64,000 nucleotides of DNA from Polytrichum commune (GCA_950295325.1 OX485805.1:18153501-18217500), one strand, 5' to 3'. Numbered from the stretch's first letter, positions 45,240 through 57,033 are shown. Notes: generated from the sequence alone by a model not told the origin. Numbers and translations are program-made.

Positions 45240-47240
45240 CTGCTGACCGGTTTACATGGACACTACACTTATCTAAATTAACTTTTGAAGGTGTTTCCTC
45301 TTGGATAAATCTCTAAGGAGAAAGTAGCCTAAGCTTTCAAGCTTATGTTCCCCGAAATCCTAATGTCGAGGTTAAGTGTTATGAATGAAGAGAGTGTTCT
45401 TTTGTAATCAATAACAACATTCTTCCATTCATTTATAAATCCTCAACCAAAGTTCACAATCACATTACTTTGAGAGTTTTCATTTAACAATTCATTGCAA
45501 TGCCTTCAAAGTGGAAGTTGACTACTTGATGGTCTTTAATTTCTTCTTTTCTCAAATGATGGCTTTGAAATCCTCTCCATGTCTTCAATCTCTTTAAAAG
45601 TTCCTTTTGTCTGGTTTCTCTTTGTATTCTCTAATCATGAGAGTTTAGTTCTTTATTCTTGAATATCTCTAAATTCCTAGGAAGGATCTTCTCTAATCTT
45701 CCTATTCTCTTGAGTGCTTCGGTCTTGGATTCCTTACGCAATCTTCTTTGTCTTCACGATGAGCTTCGGATTTTGTCAATCTCTTAGCATCTTCACTTTT
45801 GATATTTTGACATCTCCTTAGACCCAAAAGGTATCTTAGATCTTGGTTAGAAAGTTTGTTTAAACCTTTAGTCCTCAAAAAGGCTTCAAACTTGCGGTCT
45901 TGGTCTCGGGCTTGCGGTCCTCTGGTCCCGAGGGCCCTCAGTCTCCAAATCTTGAAGAAAGCTTTTAATGTCTTCAAGTCTTTTCTTGTAGTCCTTGATT
46001 TCGTAATCTCTTGAAAAGACCTTCAAATCCTAAAGTCTTCTCGGTCCTCTAGTCTCATGGGCCCTCAGTCTTGTGGCCCCTTTAGCTTTCCATGTTCTCC
46101 CGGTCTTCAAAAGTCTTCAATCAAGTCTTCAAATACTTCACAGGTCTTTAGTCTTCGCTCCTATGGTCTCGTGGTCTCTCAGTACCTCGGGCCCTCAATC
46201 TTCAAGGTACACCCGAAAGGGATCTTCAAATCTCCAAGTCTTCGGATTCGTTATGAATCAATCTTCAAGTCTCGTAACTTGTCGTCCGGTTCCGCGGTCC
46301 TCCAGCCGCAGTCTCCAGTCCGCGGGCCTTCAGTATCGCGGGCTCTCAGTCTAAATTCAGTCTTCAAACTCGAAGGCGTTCGTCTTCGAGTATCTTCAAA
46401 TGTCGCTAAATCTTTGGTCTTCGTCTTCACGCCTCGCGGCCTCGTGGTCCCTCAGCCTTGGGCCTTCAGTCTTCGAATATCTCTAAAAGTTTTAGAGTCT
46501 TCAAATTTCTCTAAGTCTTCGGCCTTCGTCTTCACGCCTTGCGGCCTCAGGTCCCTCAGCCTTGGGCCTTCAGTCGTCTTCAAGTTCGAGGATAATATTT
46601 CAATCCTTTAAGTCTTCAAGCTCGAAAAGATCTTCGATTCCTCGAGTAAAATCGCGAAGCTCCGATTGTCTTCAAATCGCTCCCGATAATGCTCCTCTTG
46701 ACGCTCACGTTGGATTGTTGAAATGAATAATGAGGTGCTATAGGGGTCCGTAGTGCCCCCTTTATATAGGTTTTGAAATCTTATAATTGGTTGAATTAGC
46801 GGTTAGGTGTGGCCCCTAATGCCAAATGTCTAATTAGGCTAATTTTACTCTGAATTAAGGCTGAAGTCTAAATTTAGGTCGGACGGATCTATTTACAGAA
46901 ACCACACGTGCTAAATATAGATGTTCGTGAGAAGTGGATTGGTTGCAATTCCTTCTAATACCTAGATGTGCCTAGGTGTGTATGGTTACCATTCATGAGT
47001 CATTCATCCAAGATCTCATCCTTTCATTACTTAGATGGTTAAAGCGGTTAATGTCATCCAAGGGATGGAAATCCCTTGGGATTGTCTTTCATCCTTCCGC
47101 GTTAGTAAGTACGTGTCTACTCATTGTTGGTTAACTACTAAGTGGTCACTTCCTATAATCACTAAGTGTTTGCCTCTCATCCAAGAAGTGACTACATCAT
47201 CACTAAAGCTTAAGCTATCGTACTAAACATCTACATCCGT
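45240..47240 (-). other. TCTTCA-rich 2-kb block, probable nested element with a minus-strand promoter
   Basis: From about 45530 to 46680 the sequence is dominated by TCTTCAA, GTCTTC and CCTCAG words. A phrase of about 105 bp (GTCTTCACGCC...GGGCCTTCAG) is duplicated near 46424 and 46529. On the minus strand CCTATATAAAGGGGGC at about 46760-46775 is a good TATA box facing this low-complexity transcript region. The plus-strand frame 46057-46611 reflects the composition only. I could not find ends or a TSD. Confidence 0.4.
46760..46775 (-). promoter_or_regulatory. TATA box candidate
   Basis: CCTATATAAAGGGGGC read on the minus strand, followed downstream by a pyrimidine-rich leader. It looks like an LTR or element promoter. 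No experimental support. Confidence 0.4.
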
Positions 47241-47956
47241 TCCCTAATGGTTGGGCTTCCGTTCCCGCCGCCTCAACGCGTTCCCATCGGCTTGAGCGGC
47301 CGTTCCCGAGTCTTAAGCCCGTTCCCCAATGGCTCTCCATCCCATCCACGTGGCACGCGTAGGTCGTCTTCCTCAGACACCCAGCTCCATATAACCGGGG
47401 TCCAGAGCTCCGGTCACGACTCGTCCCGGCCCTTGCAACTCCCTCCAGGTACCCGGGTATTACCCCGGCCGCTACTGCTGCTTACCCCCGCAAGCCGCCA
47501 CCTGGCTTCTCTCGGCCCTCGCTCCTTCCACTTTGTCTTCCGCAGCCACCCAGTCTGTCTCCGCCTGGCCGTTCACTTCACCATCCTTCTCTCCTTTCCC
47601 TGCTTTGCGTAGACACTGTACAGAAGGTCCAAGGAAGCCGGGTTTCTGACGGGAGTGTCAAGAGTGGCATTCTAGCAGAACTGCTTCGGGTGAATTGAGG
47701 GCTAGGAAGTAGAGAATTTGTTAGGGCTCTTGGTGAAGCTAGACCATGCACGGCATTAGAATTGTACTGTGAATGAAAATGTTCTTAAACGCTCGCAATT
47801 GTAATAAACCAAAGGAAAAGGGTGTTATACACACCACTCCTCCCCATTCTTTGATTATACTTGCACATGTGAATGGTATGCTTGAATGTGGCCCATGATC
47901 TCCTACCCGGACTAGGACGCAATTGAAGGGTGGGGGTGATTGTGGCTCACATCCTC

Positions 47957-48770
47957 CAATACATGCAAGTTCGCACGTAGAGCCTCGGGCACAAGATTAG
48001 CCGTCGTCCAAAGAAATGTTATTTTGGGGGTTGATTTTGTTTCCAAGACTGTGTGATGTAGAACTAATAAAGGGAGGTTTGGGGATGTCAACATTCCCGG
48101 AACCAGAGACACGCAGGTTCTGAAAAAGTTGGATATTGGATGCAATCAAGTTAATCGCATGTCAACGAACCCCCCAACATGTTAGACTCACTTTGCTACT
48201 CCCAGAGGTTTGTTTTAGTGCACAAGGCTCTAAAAATGAAGGTGTCATACCGCCCAATCCAAATTTGTTTCAAGAGTCAAAAATTACTAAATTCCATTTT
48301 ACTTAAAGAGCTTATAAACAATCAGAAAGCGGATATGACCTTTCAAAAACAACCAGAATCAAGAGAAGTACAGCTAAGATGATCTTGGCCAGCCTCTAGG
48401 ATACTTATAGAACAACTTGTGATCCTATAACAATGATATACATGGTGCAAAGAATGGTAAGGTAACGCAAAATTGGATAAGAAAAATTGGTAACATCATG
48501 GCTAAATATCCTTGAGACAAATTACAGTTTACAATTTAACATGACTCGAAAAAAGATTTGCCAACTTGAAATGAATGACGCCTCCTAGGAATGCTTCATA
48601 TCCAACTTGGATGCTCAACTCCATATTGCAGGACATGTATCAGATCCATATCTTGCAATCTAGTTACTGATAAAGATGAGTGACTTGTGAACCATGTTTA
48701 TACCTCATGCCCGGCATACCCAGGGGGGGGTGTCTGCACCATCCACTCTTGAATTATATGGAGACCAATG
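47957..48770. other. Intergenic, no gene seen
   Basis: Between the old LTR and the VHS exons. Only short frames. A GAT domain, expected downstream of VHS in TOM1-like proteins on the minus strand, is not visible here. Confidence 0.5.
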
Positions 48771-48779
48771 CCCAAACTA

Positions 48780-50432
48780 TGGGGGGTGTCGAGAAGGTAC
48801 TATAGGTTGTGATTGCGGAGGAGTGAAGATGGGGACCGAGTGTTCTCCATCTCGTTGAGGAAATTCTACACCTAATTTTTGGCACAAGTCCATGAAGAAG
48901 ATATGAATAAAAGACGAAAGGGAACCATCAAGCACAATCAATATTGCTAGCCTCAGGAGCATTCCCTTTCCATTTAGAGGAGATTGGATGGACAAAATCA
49001 CATATTCACAAAGCCATAATAATATAGTTAGGTTAGTACGACAACCAATTTTCACTATGACACCTAGTGGCAACAGTGTCAGAAGAAAAATATGTTTATC
49101 TCTTGTACCTGTAACTCTCTATAAGCCTGGTAATACTGTGGATATCGACCTGATGCACCCCCAAAAGCTTCTTGCCATGAATCCAACAATACAAGTGTTT
49201 TGTCCCTCACTCGCATGTCTGCCTGACAACACAACATGGAAAGGGAATTTAGCCCCTTAACTAGCCTGCTACCTGAGTGATGAATTCAGAGCAATAGCCC
49301 CTTAACTAGCCTGCTACCTGAGTGATGAATTCAGAGCAATTGAAGATAGTTTCCTCGAACTTCCAACATGAACGAGATGCAACAGATACTTTTGAAAAAA
49401 ATCAAATCCAAATTCCTACCAAACTCAATGTACTCCTCCACAAACAATGACTACATAAATTGCTTGTTTTAATTGCGGAGCATCCAGGTCCAGCTCCACC
49501 CCAAAAGCAGGACAGGTCAATTTTAAGCAAATACCTACCTTCTTCTTCACAATCTTCACCAGCTCCTGCAACACATTTTTCTCTGCAACTTGTTGATGCA
49601 CATTATCTCCACAATTCTTTATCAAAGTTTCCAAAACCTGTAAGATGCAAAACAAGCACATCCACAACATGCAGTAGCTCCAAAGACCAATGAGCCCACA
49701 TTTGTCGCACAAGTACTGGGGAGCAGGAAACGGTCAAAAAGGGTGAACTTACAGCTTCTGTACTGAAAAGAAAGAATACAGCACCCTCCAAAAAATATAA
49801 ATAAACACCCAGTACTGCAGCATTCAACAACTCTGCAACAAGTCATCAGGAGCACTTCTGGCAGAAGAGGAAAACTAACCGTGAGGGCAAGGAGCTGAAC
49901 TTGTGGACTCCGATTTGTGAGACGTTTCTTTAGAGCTTTCACGATTTCTCTGGCTTGTCTGATTGAATTTCACAAACAAGAATCCATCAATTCAAGAAAG
50001 AACACGGAATCACAAACAGCACTCGTATATAAAAAAAAAAACTGCCTGCAATACCAAACCACTTGTCTAAAATGACCTTCCGTCTGAGGTCACTTGATTG
50101 AAGATTGACTGAAGAGTATGATGACCAAAAGTAAATCGAATGTTGGCAGTCCACAAATCTCGATGCATGGTGCGTTACTGCGGTGCTTTTGGAAGAAGTA
50201 GATTGTCGTTTTATCACCTTGTACGCTGATCTGCAGGAGCTATGCTGTCGATTTGATATGATGAAGGCTTTTCTGTGAGCACGTTATACTGTTCTGGCTC
50301 TCTCTGCAACTCTCTGACAACGAAGAACAAAGGTGCTGTGAGAGTAAAAACAAGCTCCTGTCCGAGACGCAGCTGATTTTCATGCACAAAGTCACCCCGG
50401 TTTGAGGTGAAGTCTAGGACGCTGCATAGTTT
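48780..50432 (-). pseudogene. VHS-domain (TOM1-like) gene fragment with an unusual 5' exon
   Basis: Minus-strand exons inferred from GT-AG and phase: 50421-50218, 49958-49880, 49637-49539, and a last piece near 48960-48780. The two middle exons encode a clear plant TOL-type VHS segment: AREIVKALKKRL, SPQVQLLALT, then VLETLIKNCGDNVHQQVAEK and LVKIVKKK. The last piece keeps GVEFPQRDGEHSVPIFTPPQ, but the helix before it is diverged and shortened. VHS proteins of this class sort ubiquitinated cargo at endosomes. The 5' exon (ENQLRLGQELVFTL, VRELQREPEQYN) is not a VHS N terminus and I do not recognise it, yet it joins in phase. No GAT domain is seen. It is probably a truncated or chimeric gene copy. 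Confidence 0.6.
49251..49340. repeat. 45-bp tandem duplication
   Basis: AGCCCCTTAACTAGCCTGCT and the next 25 bases occur at 49251 and 49296, virtually identical. They lie in the inferred intron between VHS exons, so the duplication is recent. Confidence 0.9.
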
Positions 50433-50525
50433 TAGGGCTGCTTTACACTACGGTGGAGAAGTCCTCCGGTCAAGAATTCTAGGGGAATTCTGAAATTTGA
50501 TTGGCCAAGAGTGACACTCTTGTCC

Positions 50526-50587
50526 GGTGGTGGTTTACACTACGGCCACGAGTCCTGTGATGGTTTACACTACGGCCACGAGTCCTG
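50526..50587. repeat. 31-bp tandem duplication in the Harbinger-like element
   Basis: GGTTTACACTACGGCCACGA plus GTCCTGTGATG occurs twice head to tail near the left end of the element. The related copy at 62037 has this segment once. Confidence 0.85.
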
Positions 50588-50764
50588 TGATGGAGACCTT
50601 TGTACATGGATGAAAAAATGACATGATTGGCAAAGTGGCCACACTTTTTCTAAGGGGAGGTCTCTGGAGGTCAAGTTTCTTGGGCAACCTCAAAGCCTCG
50701 GACAACAAACTTGGCCTCCGGAGAACTCCAACTTCAATAAAATATTTGTTCCTTAGAGAAATCT

Positions 50765-51181
50765 CTCGGGGGGGCGCACTCCGTTGTCAAGTTGAACACC
50801 ATGTGCGATAAAACAAATCTACTTTTTACATATAGTATCACCAAAATGGGTCAAAATTTTATCAATTGTTTTTTTCATGAGTAGATATACACGGTATTTA
50901 TTACATAGTAAAAATCGTAATCAAAATTGATGATTTTTTAAAATAAAATAAAACATACCGTTTCTAACTAGAACGACGCAAAATTGATTTGAAACAATTA
51001 CTACAATAAATTAAGATGCCTAAAATTTCCATATATATATATATATATATAAGATATTATCAATGTTTATGCATATGTACAAAAATATCATAAAATATAA
51101 AATTATACATGGCATATAATATAGGGTAGCAAATTTTTATCGCACGTGGTTATGAAACGTAAGGGGGTGTGATGGCCCGAG
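50765..51181. mobile_element. hAT-type MITE, second copy, TSD AGAAATCT
   Basis: Ends CTCGGGGGGGCGCACTCC and GTGTGATGGCCCGAG. The 8-bp TSD AGAAATCT is at 50757-50764 and 51182-51189. The body aligns with 56227-56626 throughout. It includes an (AT)n microsatellite at about 51020-51043. Nested in the Harbinger-like element. Confidence 0.85.
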
Positions 51182-51189
51182 AGAAATCT

Positions 51190-52180
51190 TTGCACTATTT
51201 TTCTCCCTCTCTAGTATGACATTTTTGGGAAATACAAAAGAAGTCGTATTATTGAGTTGTTGTCTTCTCATTAATATGAAAAATGACATAAAGTTGTCAT
51301 ATTATTGAGGGAATATGAAAACATAAGTAATATGAGCTTAAAAATATATACAACGAGTTTAAGCAATATAGATGGTATGAAATAATAACTTATAACTCCA
51401 AACAATTACAAATATTCTCAAGAACTCTTAAAATAAGAGTCCAAAGATCTTTGGTGTTGCCTACCCGAGTTAGCAACTGTCATCTTATCTAAATTCCCAT
51501 CTAAGTTTTGGAAACTAATAATTTCATTAACACCAAAATATAAAGAGTTCTCTAATAAAAACTAGACAACAATGATGCATGACGTTTAGCATCAAGATAT
51601 TGGTGATACTATATCACCCGTGTACAAGGCAACATACTAGGCAAGAGGCCACTCTCACCCTAACTATGTCCATTCTACACTAGTAACCCTAATTACCATT
51701 AAGTTCTTAACAACAAGTGAAGTTCCCAAGTGGTTTCCAAGTGAAAATGGATGTATTTTAGGTGTACATTGTATAGATGAAAGGAATTCTAGCATTAACT
51801 ACCTCTTTAATATGACAAAACGGAGATTCTATATGTTGCTGTGAAGACCTTACTGGATTCTATATGTTGCATTATCGAGTATTGTAGTCGTATAAAAGAG
51901 GGAGTTTTGAACTAAAAAGTTTGGTCTCGTAAAAATATGTCGTAATATTGAGGGTGTCATATAAACGAGTGTCATATTAACAAGGTTGGACTATACCAAC
52001 ATGTAATTTCTTTAACAATCAATAAGAAGATAATGTTACCTACTTATTTACCTTAATTTGGATGTATTATAGAGGTGGAACATTTTCAAATAAATTATTG
52101 TCAAGAAAGAAGTTCTAAAACATTTCCATATACATTTTATTTTTATCAATATTTATTTTTAAAATATCAATACAATGCTC
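51190..52180. other. AT-rich interior of the Harbinger-like element
   Basis: No gene is seen. Phrases such as GTCATATTATTGAGGG and TCGTAATATTGAGGG recur at wide spacing. Confidence 0.5.
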
Positions 52181-52461
52181 ATGTAGGGGATAAGGTTTCT
52201 ACTATGGCTAGCTTTGACCATTTTGTGAAGTTGTCCAATACACTTCTCCTCTAGGTGGTTACACTACGGCCAGTCAAGACTTCTTAAGGCATTATTTTAT
52301 TGTCTTTTCATCTTCTCCGGCATACCATCCCTCGCCTCCAACAACCATGTCTTGGACGAAAATTCTTGACCGACCGGTGCACTTCTCCACCGTAGTGTAA
52401 AGCGGCCCTTAGTAAACCTAACAGTGCAATCAACATTTCACATAGGGGAACCTTCATATAC

Positions 52462-52530
52462 CTTTCCGAGTCTGACAACTTCTTCAATCTGGTCGATATG
52501 TTTTTGGAGGAATTCACAAGGGAGTTCCTA
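52462..52530 (-). CDS. Possible exon upstream of the VHS-linked exons
   Basis: Minus-strand frame NSLVNSSKNISTRLKKLSDS ends at donor GGAAAG|GTATATG. Splicing to the acceptor TATGCAG|CGTCC at 50421 keeps phase (DSE-SVLDFTSN). Its 5' side is cut by the copia fossil LTR at 52531. The family is not recognised. Confidence 0.35.
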
Positions 52531-52791
52531 TGATTGGAAACAATAGGACTAGCGATAAGATTGCACAAGCAAGTCACACATACACAAAGGCATATGAACA
52601 ATTCTTGGAGTGAGATGGTTTCGTCCACCCCTTGCCTTGCCCTTTATTGCTCATGGTCACCTCGGTTGCTACAAACAATATGAGATAACTCCTCTCCCAC
52701 TACGGACCAGCCTTGTAGACTTATTACAATCTTATTACTTCTAGTGTTACATTTCTATGACTACGAGCAACCTAATGCTCCACCTTCAACA
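52531..52791 (-). repeat. LTR of the copia fossil (3' copy)
   Basis: About 261 bp, aligning without gaps to 57034-57294. On the minus strand it starts TGTTGAAGGTGGAGCATTAG. Outer flanks CCTAT and CCCAT differ by one base, which may be an eroded TSD. Confidence 0.75.
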
Positions 52792-54316
52792 CTCTCACTT
52801 TGCAAGTAATCAAAGACCTGTAATACTATTGAATTTCTTAATTTATGAGTTCTATATAGTGAGGTTTTAACGTTGCCCATAAGTTCTCTTATATAATTTC
52901 TAATTGCTTCATTCCAAATCAAAGCATCTTTCAATATTACCACATTTGTTTGTTCCTCACCACGTTGAGGCAAAATGTAGTTCTTCCACCAATCTCCGAG
53001 TGGGCACCGTTCCCTTGTGGGGTATCGCCGCTCCTCACCAAAACTCTCAACAATAACTTCGTTGTTTGCCGTTCTTTCATGTGATTCCTCAATTGAGACT
53101 CCATTACCTCCCACTCGCTCGCTTGTTGCCATCCATAGTTTCTCCACCGTCATCAAACAAAGGTGATTTGGAAGATTCATCTACCATCACAATCACCGTA
53201 GGGCCTCCATTTCTCCCACTTGGACACATCTCCAAATCTTTTTTAATGCTCCCACTATCTTCCATAAACACAACATCACCATTTTTAATGATTTTCTTTG
53301 TTTTCAAACATATCAGCATATACGCCTTCGTAAGTTCGCAATATCCGAGAAACATGCATTTGATTCATTTGGCATCGAGTTTGCCCCTCTTTTCGTCTGA
53401 AACCATCGCATATGCAAGGCCTCCGAACACACACATGTGTGCAACATTAGGCCAACTCCACATTTATTCCAGTGTAATGGAGTGCAAAGTTTTCGTTAGA
53501 CATCGGTTTAGAGTATAAACTGTATTTGCCATCGCTTCCATCCAAAGCAATTTCTCGAGCTTTTGAGCTTCAAACATGTGTTTTGCCATTGCAACAATAC
53601 TTTGAATTGCACACTCCGCTAGCCCAATGTATTGAGGTGTGCTCGATCTCAATGCCATGTTCCATCAAAATGGGCTCAAAATCCTTTGAAATAGAGTCTC
53701 CTCCGCTTATCCACCGAAACGCCTTGATTTTGTGTTCCAATTGCATTTCTACAAATGTTTGGAACTCCTTAAACCTCTCAAACCACTCTCCCTTGCATTT
53801 CATCATGTAAACACATGCATTCCTCGAAAAAATCATCAACGAAAGTAACAAAATATTTTGCCCCTCCTAGGGACGTGGTCCTCATGGGCCACAAATACCC
53901 GAATGCACAATCTCCAACGGTTTTGTCGCTAGCCTTTCCGCATTGTTTCCTCACTTTGTTGCATATTGCTTACCCTCCATGCATGATTGGCAAACCAATG
54001 TAGTGATGGGAGGAGAGGTTTTACCTACATTTATGCATTTCACCATGCTTTGTAGCGCATAAATGCTCCTCACATCCAAATGTCCGAGTAGGCGGTGCCA
54101 TAGTTCTACTGAATCGCCTCCTGCACGTGAATGTACAAACTTGGCGAAATCCACTCCGTGTACCTCTGTGAAGGTCATTTGATACAAATTCCCTTCGCAT
54201 CGAACTATTGCTACCACATCGCCGTTCACACCTCCCACAATGCATTCATTTACGTGAAATTGCACCTTCAATTCCTTTGACAAAAGCTTGCTCACCAAGA
54301 GCAAGTTGGCTTGCAA

Positions 54317-55339
54317 TTACGGCACGTGAAGCACATCCGTGATGCGAATTGTAGTTCTTTTGCCTCTCGTTTCAACGCCAACGAGAATGGGCCCCATTTC
54401 GATTGCTTTGGCCACGCTATCATCACTCAAACGCACATTGCGTGGAGAAATTACCTCGTAGGTGTCGAATGTCGTCCTACGCAAAGTCATGTGCTTTGTG
54501 GCTCCAGAATCCATGATCCATTTGCAAACGCTCCTCGAATGCGCTCCGTATTGCGTTGCGAATGTGAATTCGTCCTCATCCTTCGCATTGTTGGCATTTT
54601 CCTTCTCCTTGTTTTTTGCTTTGTAGCAAAATCGCGCAATGTGGCCCGGTTTGCCGCAATGGAAGCACGTCTTTACGCCTCGTCGCGAAGGTGGATTGCC
54701 TGCTTTACTTTGACGAAACACCATCGCCACGTCTTCGCCTTGGGGCTCCTTCTTCTTGCACTTTGACATTTTGTGCATCAAACGTGTCGTCACATATTCC
54801 ATCATCAAGTCCTTCGTCGGCATTGTCTCCAAAGCGGTGATCAAATATTCGTATGAGGCCGGAAAACTCTCGAGCAAAGCCATGACAATGTGTTCCCCCC
54901 GCACAGGTACCTCCAAGCACGCGTGCTGATCCACAAGCGTTTTCACCTTGTTGACATGATCCAACAATTTGTTATTTTTGTCCATCTTGCACATAAAGAA
55001 TTTGTAAGGCATGAAGAGGATGTTGGATAAATTTTTCGTCTTGTGGATATTGCAAAGGGTTTTTCATGCCTCTGTTGGTCTTTTGCAATTTTTTATGTGC
55101 GCAAGTTGGTTGTCCGCCAAATTGAGGCCAATGATGGACATGACCTTCTTTGCGCGCCTTTGATATTCCTTCAACACTTTGGGATCCGCGTTGGAAGGTG
55201 GAGCCTTCTCGGATTTGTCTACAATGTCCCAAAGGTCCACAAAAGCCAAGACCATCTCCATTTTGAGCTTCCAAAGGCTAAATTTCTCTCTGTGAAACTT
55301 GTCCATGACTCTAGCTGCTTCGCTCTCAAGATATGCCAT
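54317..55339 (-). pseudogene. gag-protease region of the copia fossil
   Basis: Two long open pieces: 55064-55339 with the copia gag N terminus (FSLWKLKMEMVL) and 54317-55012 with the UBN2-like gag part, the CCHC knuckle CFHCGKPGHIARFC and the protease DSGATKHMT. This is typical of plant Ty1/copia. Part of a fossil. Confidence 0.8.
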
Positions 55340-55344
55340 CTTCG

Positions 55345-57030
55345 CTCGAACAATGGATGTGTGTACTTAAAGCTTTCAAATCATATATTTTTCACCTCAA
55401 AGACCACTTTGGACATTCAAATCTCTCAAGTAAATTATAATTCACCTCACATGTGCCTTACACTCTCATATTCCTCAAGTTAGATCTTCTCCGCTTCAAG
55501 AAAGGTCTTAAGACACTCAAGTCACTCCAATGCTTAGCCTTCTTCTTCAAATATGTTTTCCAACATTCAAATCAATCAAACCAATCAAGTATGCTCCTCT
55601 CGAACCTCAAATGACTAGCTATTCCTCATGTTAGATTTTCAACACTCAAATGATCAAGTCATATCATTTCAAACTCCAAATGATCCCTCTTGCCATCAAA
55701 CATTGTGGATACACTCCAATGCACTCAAATAAGGTCCATTTGGATCCAAAATGCTCTCAGGGTGTCAAATGGATTCTGAGACTCTCAAATCACTCAAGTC
55801 ATATCCACTTCACAACAAATAAGGGCTCTTGCTCTCAAATATGGCCTCCAACCATCAAATCTCTCAAGGCATGTTTTTTTCACCTCAAATGAGTCTACTT
55901 CTTCTCTAAAGTGCCTAAAAAAACACTTTTATCACTCAAGTTTGATCTATCACACATCAAATGAGTCCACTTGCTCTCAAATATGGACTAAGATTTTAAA
56001 TCATTCAAGTTAGATATTGTTTTTTTCAAATAGATGCATTTTTTTCAAGTGTGCATTTTTTACTCTCTAATCACTCAAGTATATGAAATCATACTCAATG
56101 CACTCACATAAGCCTTTCAAAACTTAACCCTTACAAATAATCACCGCACACTCGAAACACTCAAGTCAGATCCTTTGAACTCTAAACGGCTCCAAACCTT
56201 GCAAATAAGTTTCTCCACACTCAAAACACGGGGGGATTCACTCCATTGTCAAGTTGAACACCACGTGCGACCAAAAAATATCTTCTTTTGGTAAGTTGCA
56301 CCACCAAAATGGGTCAAATTTTTATTAAATGTTTTTTATGAGTAGATATACACAGTACCTATGACATAGTTAAAAGTGGTAACTAAATTTGATGATTTGT
56401 ATTTTTCATTAAACATACCGTTTCTAACTAGAATGACACAGAATTGAACTAAAACAATTATTAAAATATATATAGATGACTAAAAATATATAAAATATAT
56501 TATCAATGGTTATATATATGTAGAAAAAATATCATAAATTTTAAAATTATAAATGGCATGTAACATAGGGGTAGCAAACTTTGTCCGCACGTGGTATCAA
56601 CTTGACAATGAAGTGACCTCCCTGTGACTCAAAATACTCAAGTTTAATACTTTGGAAGTTTGAACACTTCCATACTTCTCAACTAAGCTTCTGCACACTC
56701 TAACCACTCAAGTCAGACCCTTTAAAAGTCTAAACACTTCCAAATCTCTCAAATTAACTTCTCCACACTCAAAGCACTCAAATCAGATCCTTTGGAAGTC
56801 TAAACACCTCCAAACCTTTCAAACAAACCTCTCAACCCTCAAGGCTCACAAACCAACATTCTTTGCATCAAACAAACATTCAAACAAAAAGAAAACACCT
56901 AGAAACACTTACAACAACTGAATGCGACCTCACGCATCTCCAACGCTCCAAAGCGCCAACTCCTCACAATTCCCTCCACAACCGCAAAGCAATCAAATCT
57001 TTAGGCATTTGACTTGTATGGTGGGCCCAT
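55345..57030. repeat. CTCAAAT-rich leader with a 70-bp tandem array
   Basis: The copia leader is built of CACTCAAGTCAGATCCTTTG-type phrases. At 56156-56845 they form a clear array with a period of about 70 bp (marks near 56157, 56637, 56706, 56776), interrupted by the MITE 56227-56626. Further upstream the repeats are more degenerate. Non-coding. Confidence 0.7.
56227..56626. mobile_element. hAT-type MITE, intact copy, TSD ACTCAAAA
   Basis: 400 bp; the left end is CACGGGGGGATTCACTCC and the right end reads CACAGGGAGGTCACTTC on the minus strand. Inverted ends of about 45 bp share CATTGTCAAGTTGA and CCACGTGCG. The 8-bp TSD is at 56219-56226 and 56627-56634. Reference copy for the family of three in this window. 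Confidence 0.9.
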
Positions 57031-57033
57031 AAC

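Larger units (their letters stand above)
39101..47951 (+). mobile_element. Old LTR locus (TSD TCCTC) with nested elements
   Basis: It starts TGTGAGCCCAAGAAGTCGTG at 39101 and ends GGGTGATTGTGGCTCACA at 47951. TCCTC lies immediately outside both ends (39096-39100 and 47952-47956). The termini match the TGTGAGCCCAA...GGGTGGGGG...CTCACA family seen at 6385-17924, 27178 and 43325. Nested inside are the CACTA element 39360-42234 and the solo LTR 43325-44793. Probably also nested is a 2-kb TCTTCA-rich block near 45240-47240. What remains after these is about the size of one LTR, so a solo LTR is likely. No retroelement protein is seen. Confidence 0.7.
50435..52408. mobile_element. Harbinger-like element, family B, TSD TTA
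   Basis: Ends are GGGCTGCTTTACACTACGGT and its partner, read inward on the minus strand from 52408, GGGCCGCTTTACACTACGGT, both followed by GGAGAAGT. TSD TTA lies at 50432-50434 and 52409-52411. TTA targets and GGG-ends fit PIF/Harbinger. It is 1,974 bp with no transposase, and contains a hAT MITE. It sits in an inferred minus-strand intron (52461-50422). Related ends are at 62037 and 63767. Confidence 0.8.

Noticed and set aside
46057-46611. 184-codon plus-strand frame with SLGPS-like repeats
   Set aside because: Low-complexity composition of the TCTTCA-rich block; the peptide has no domain character.
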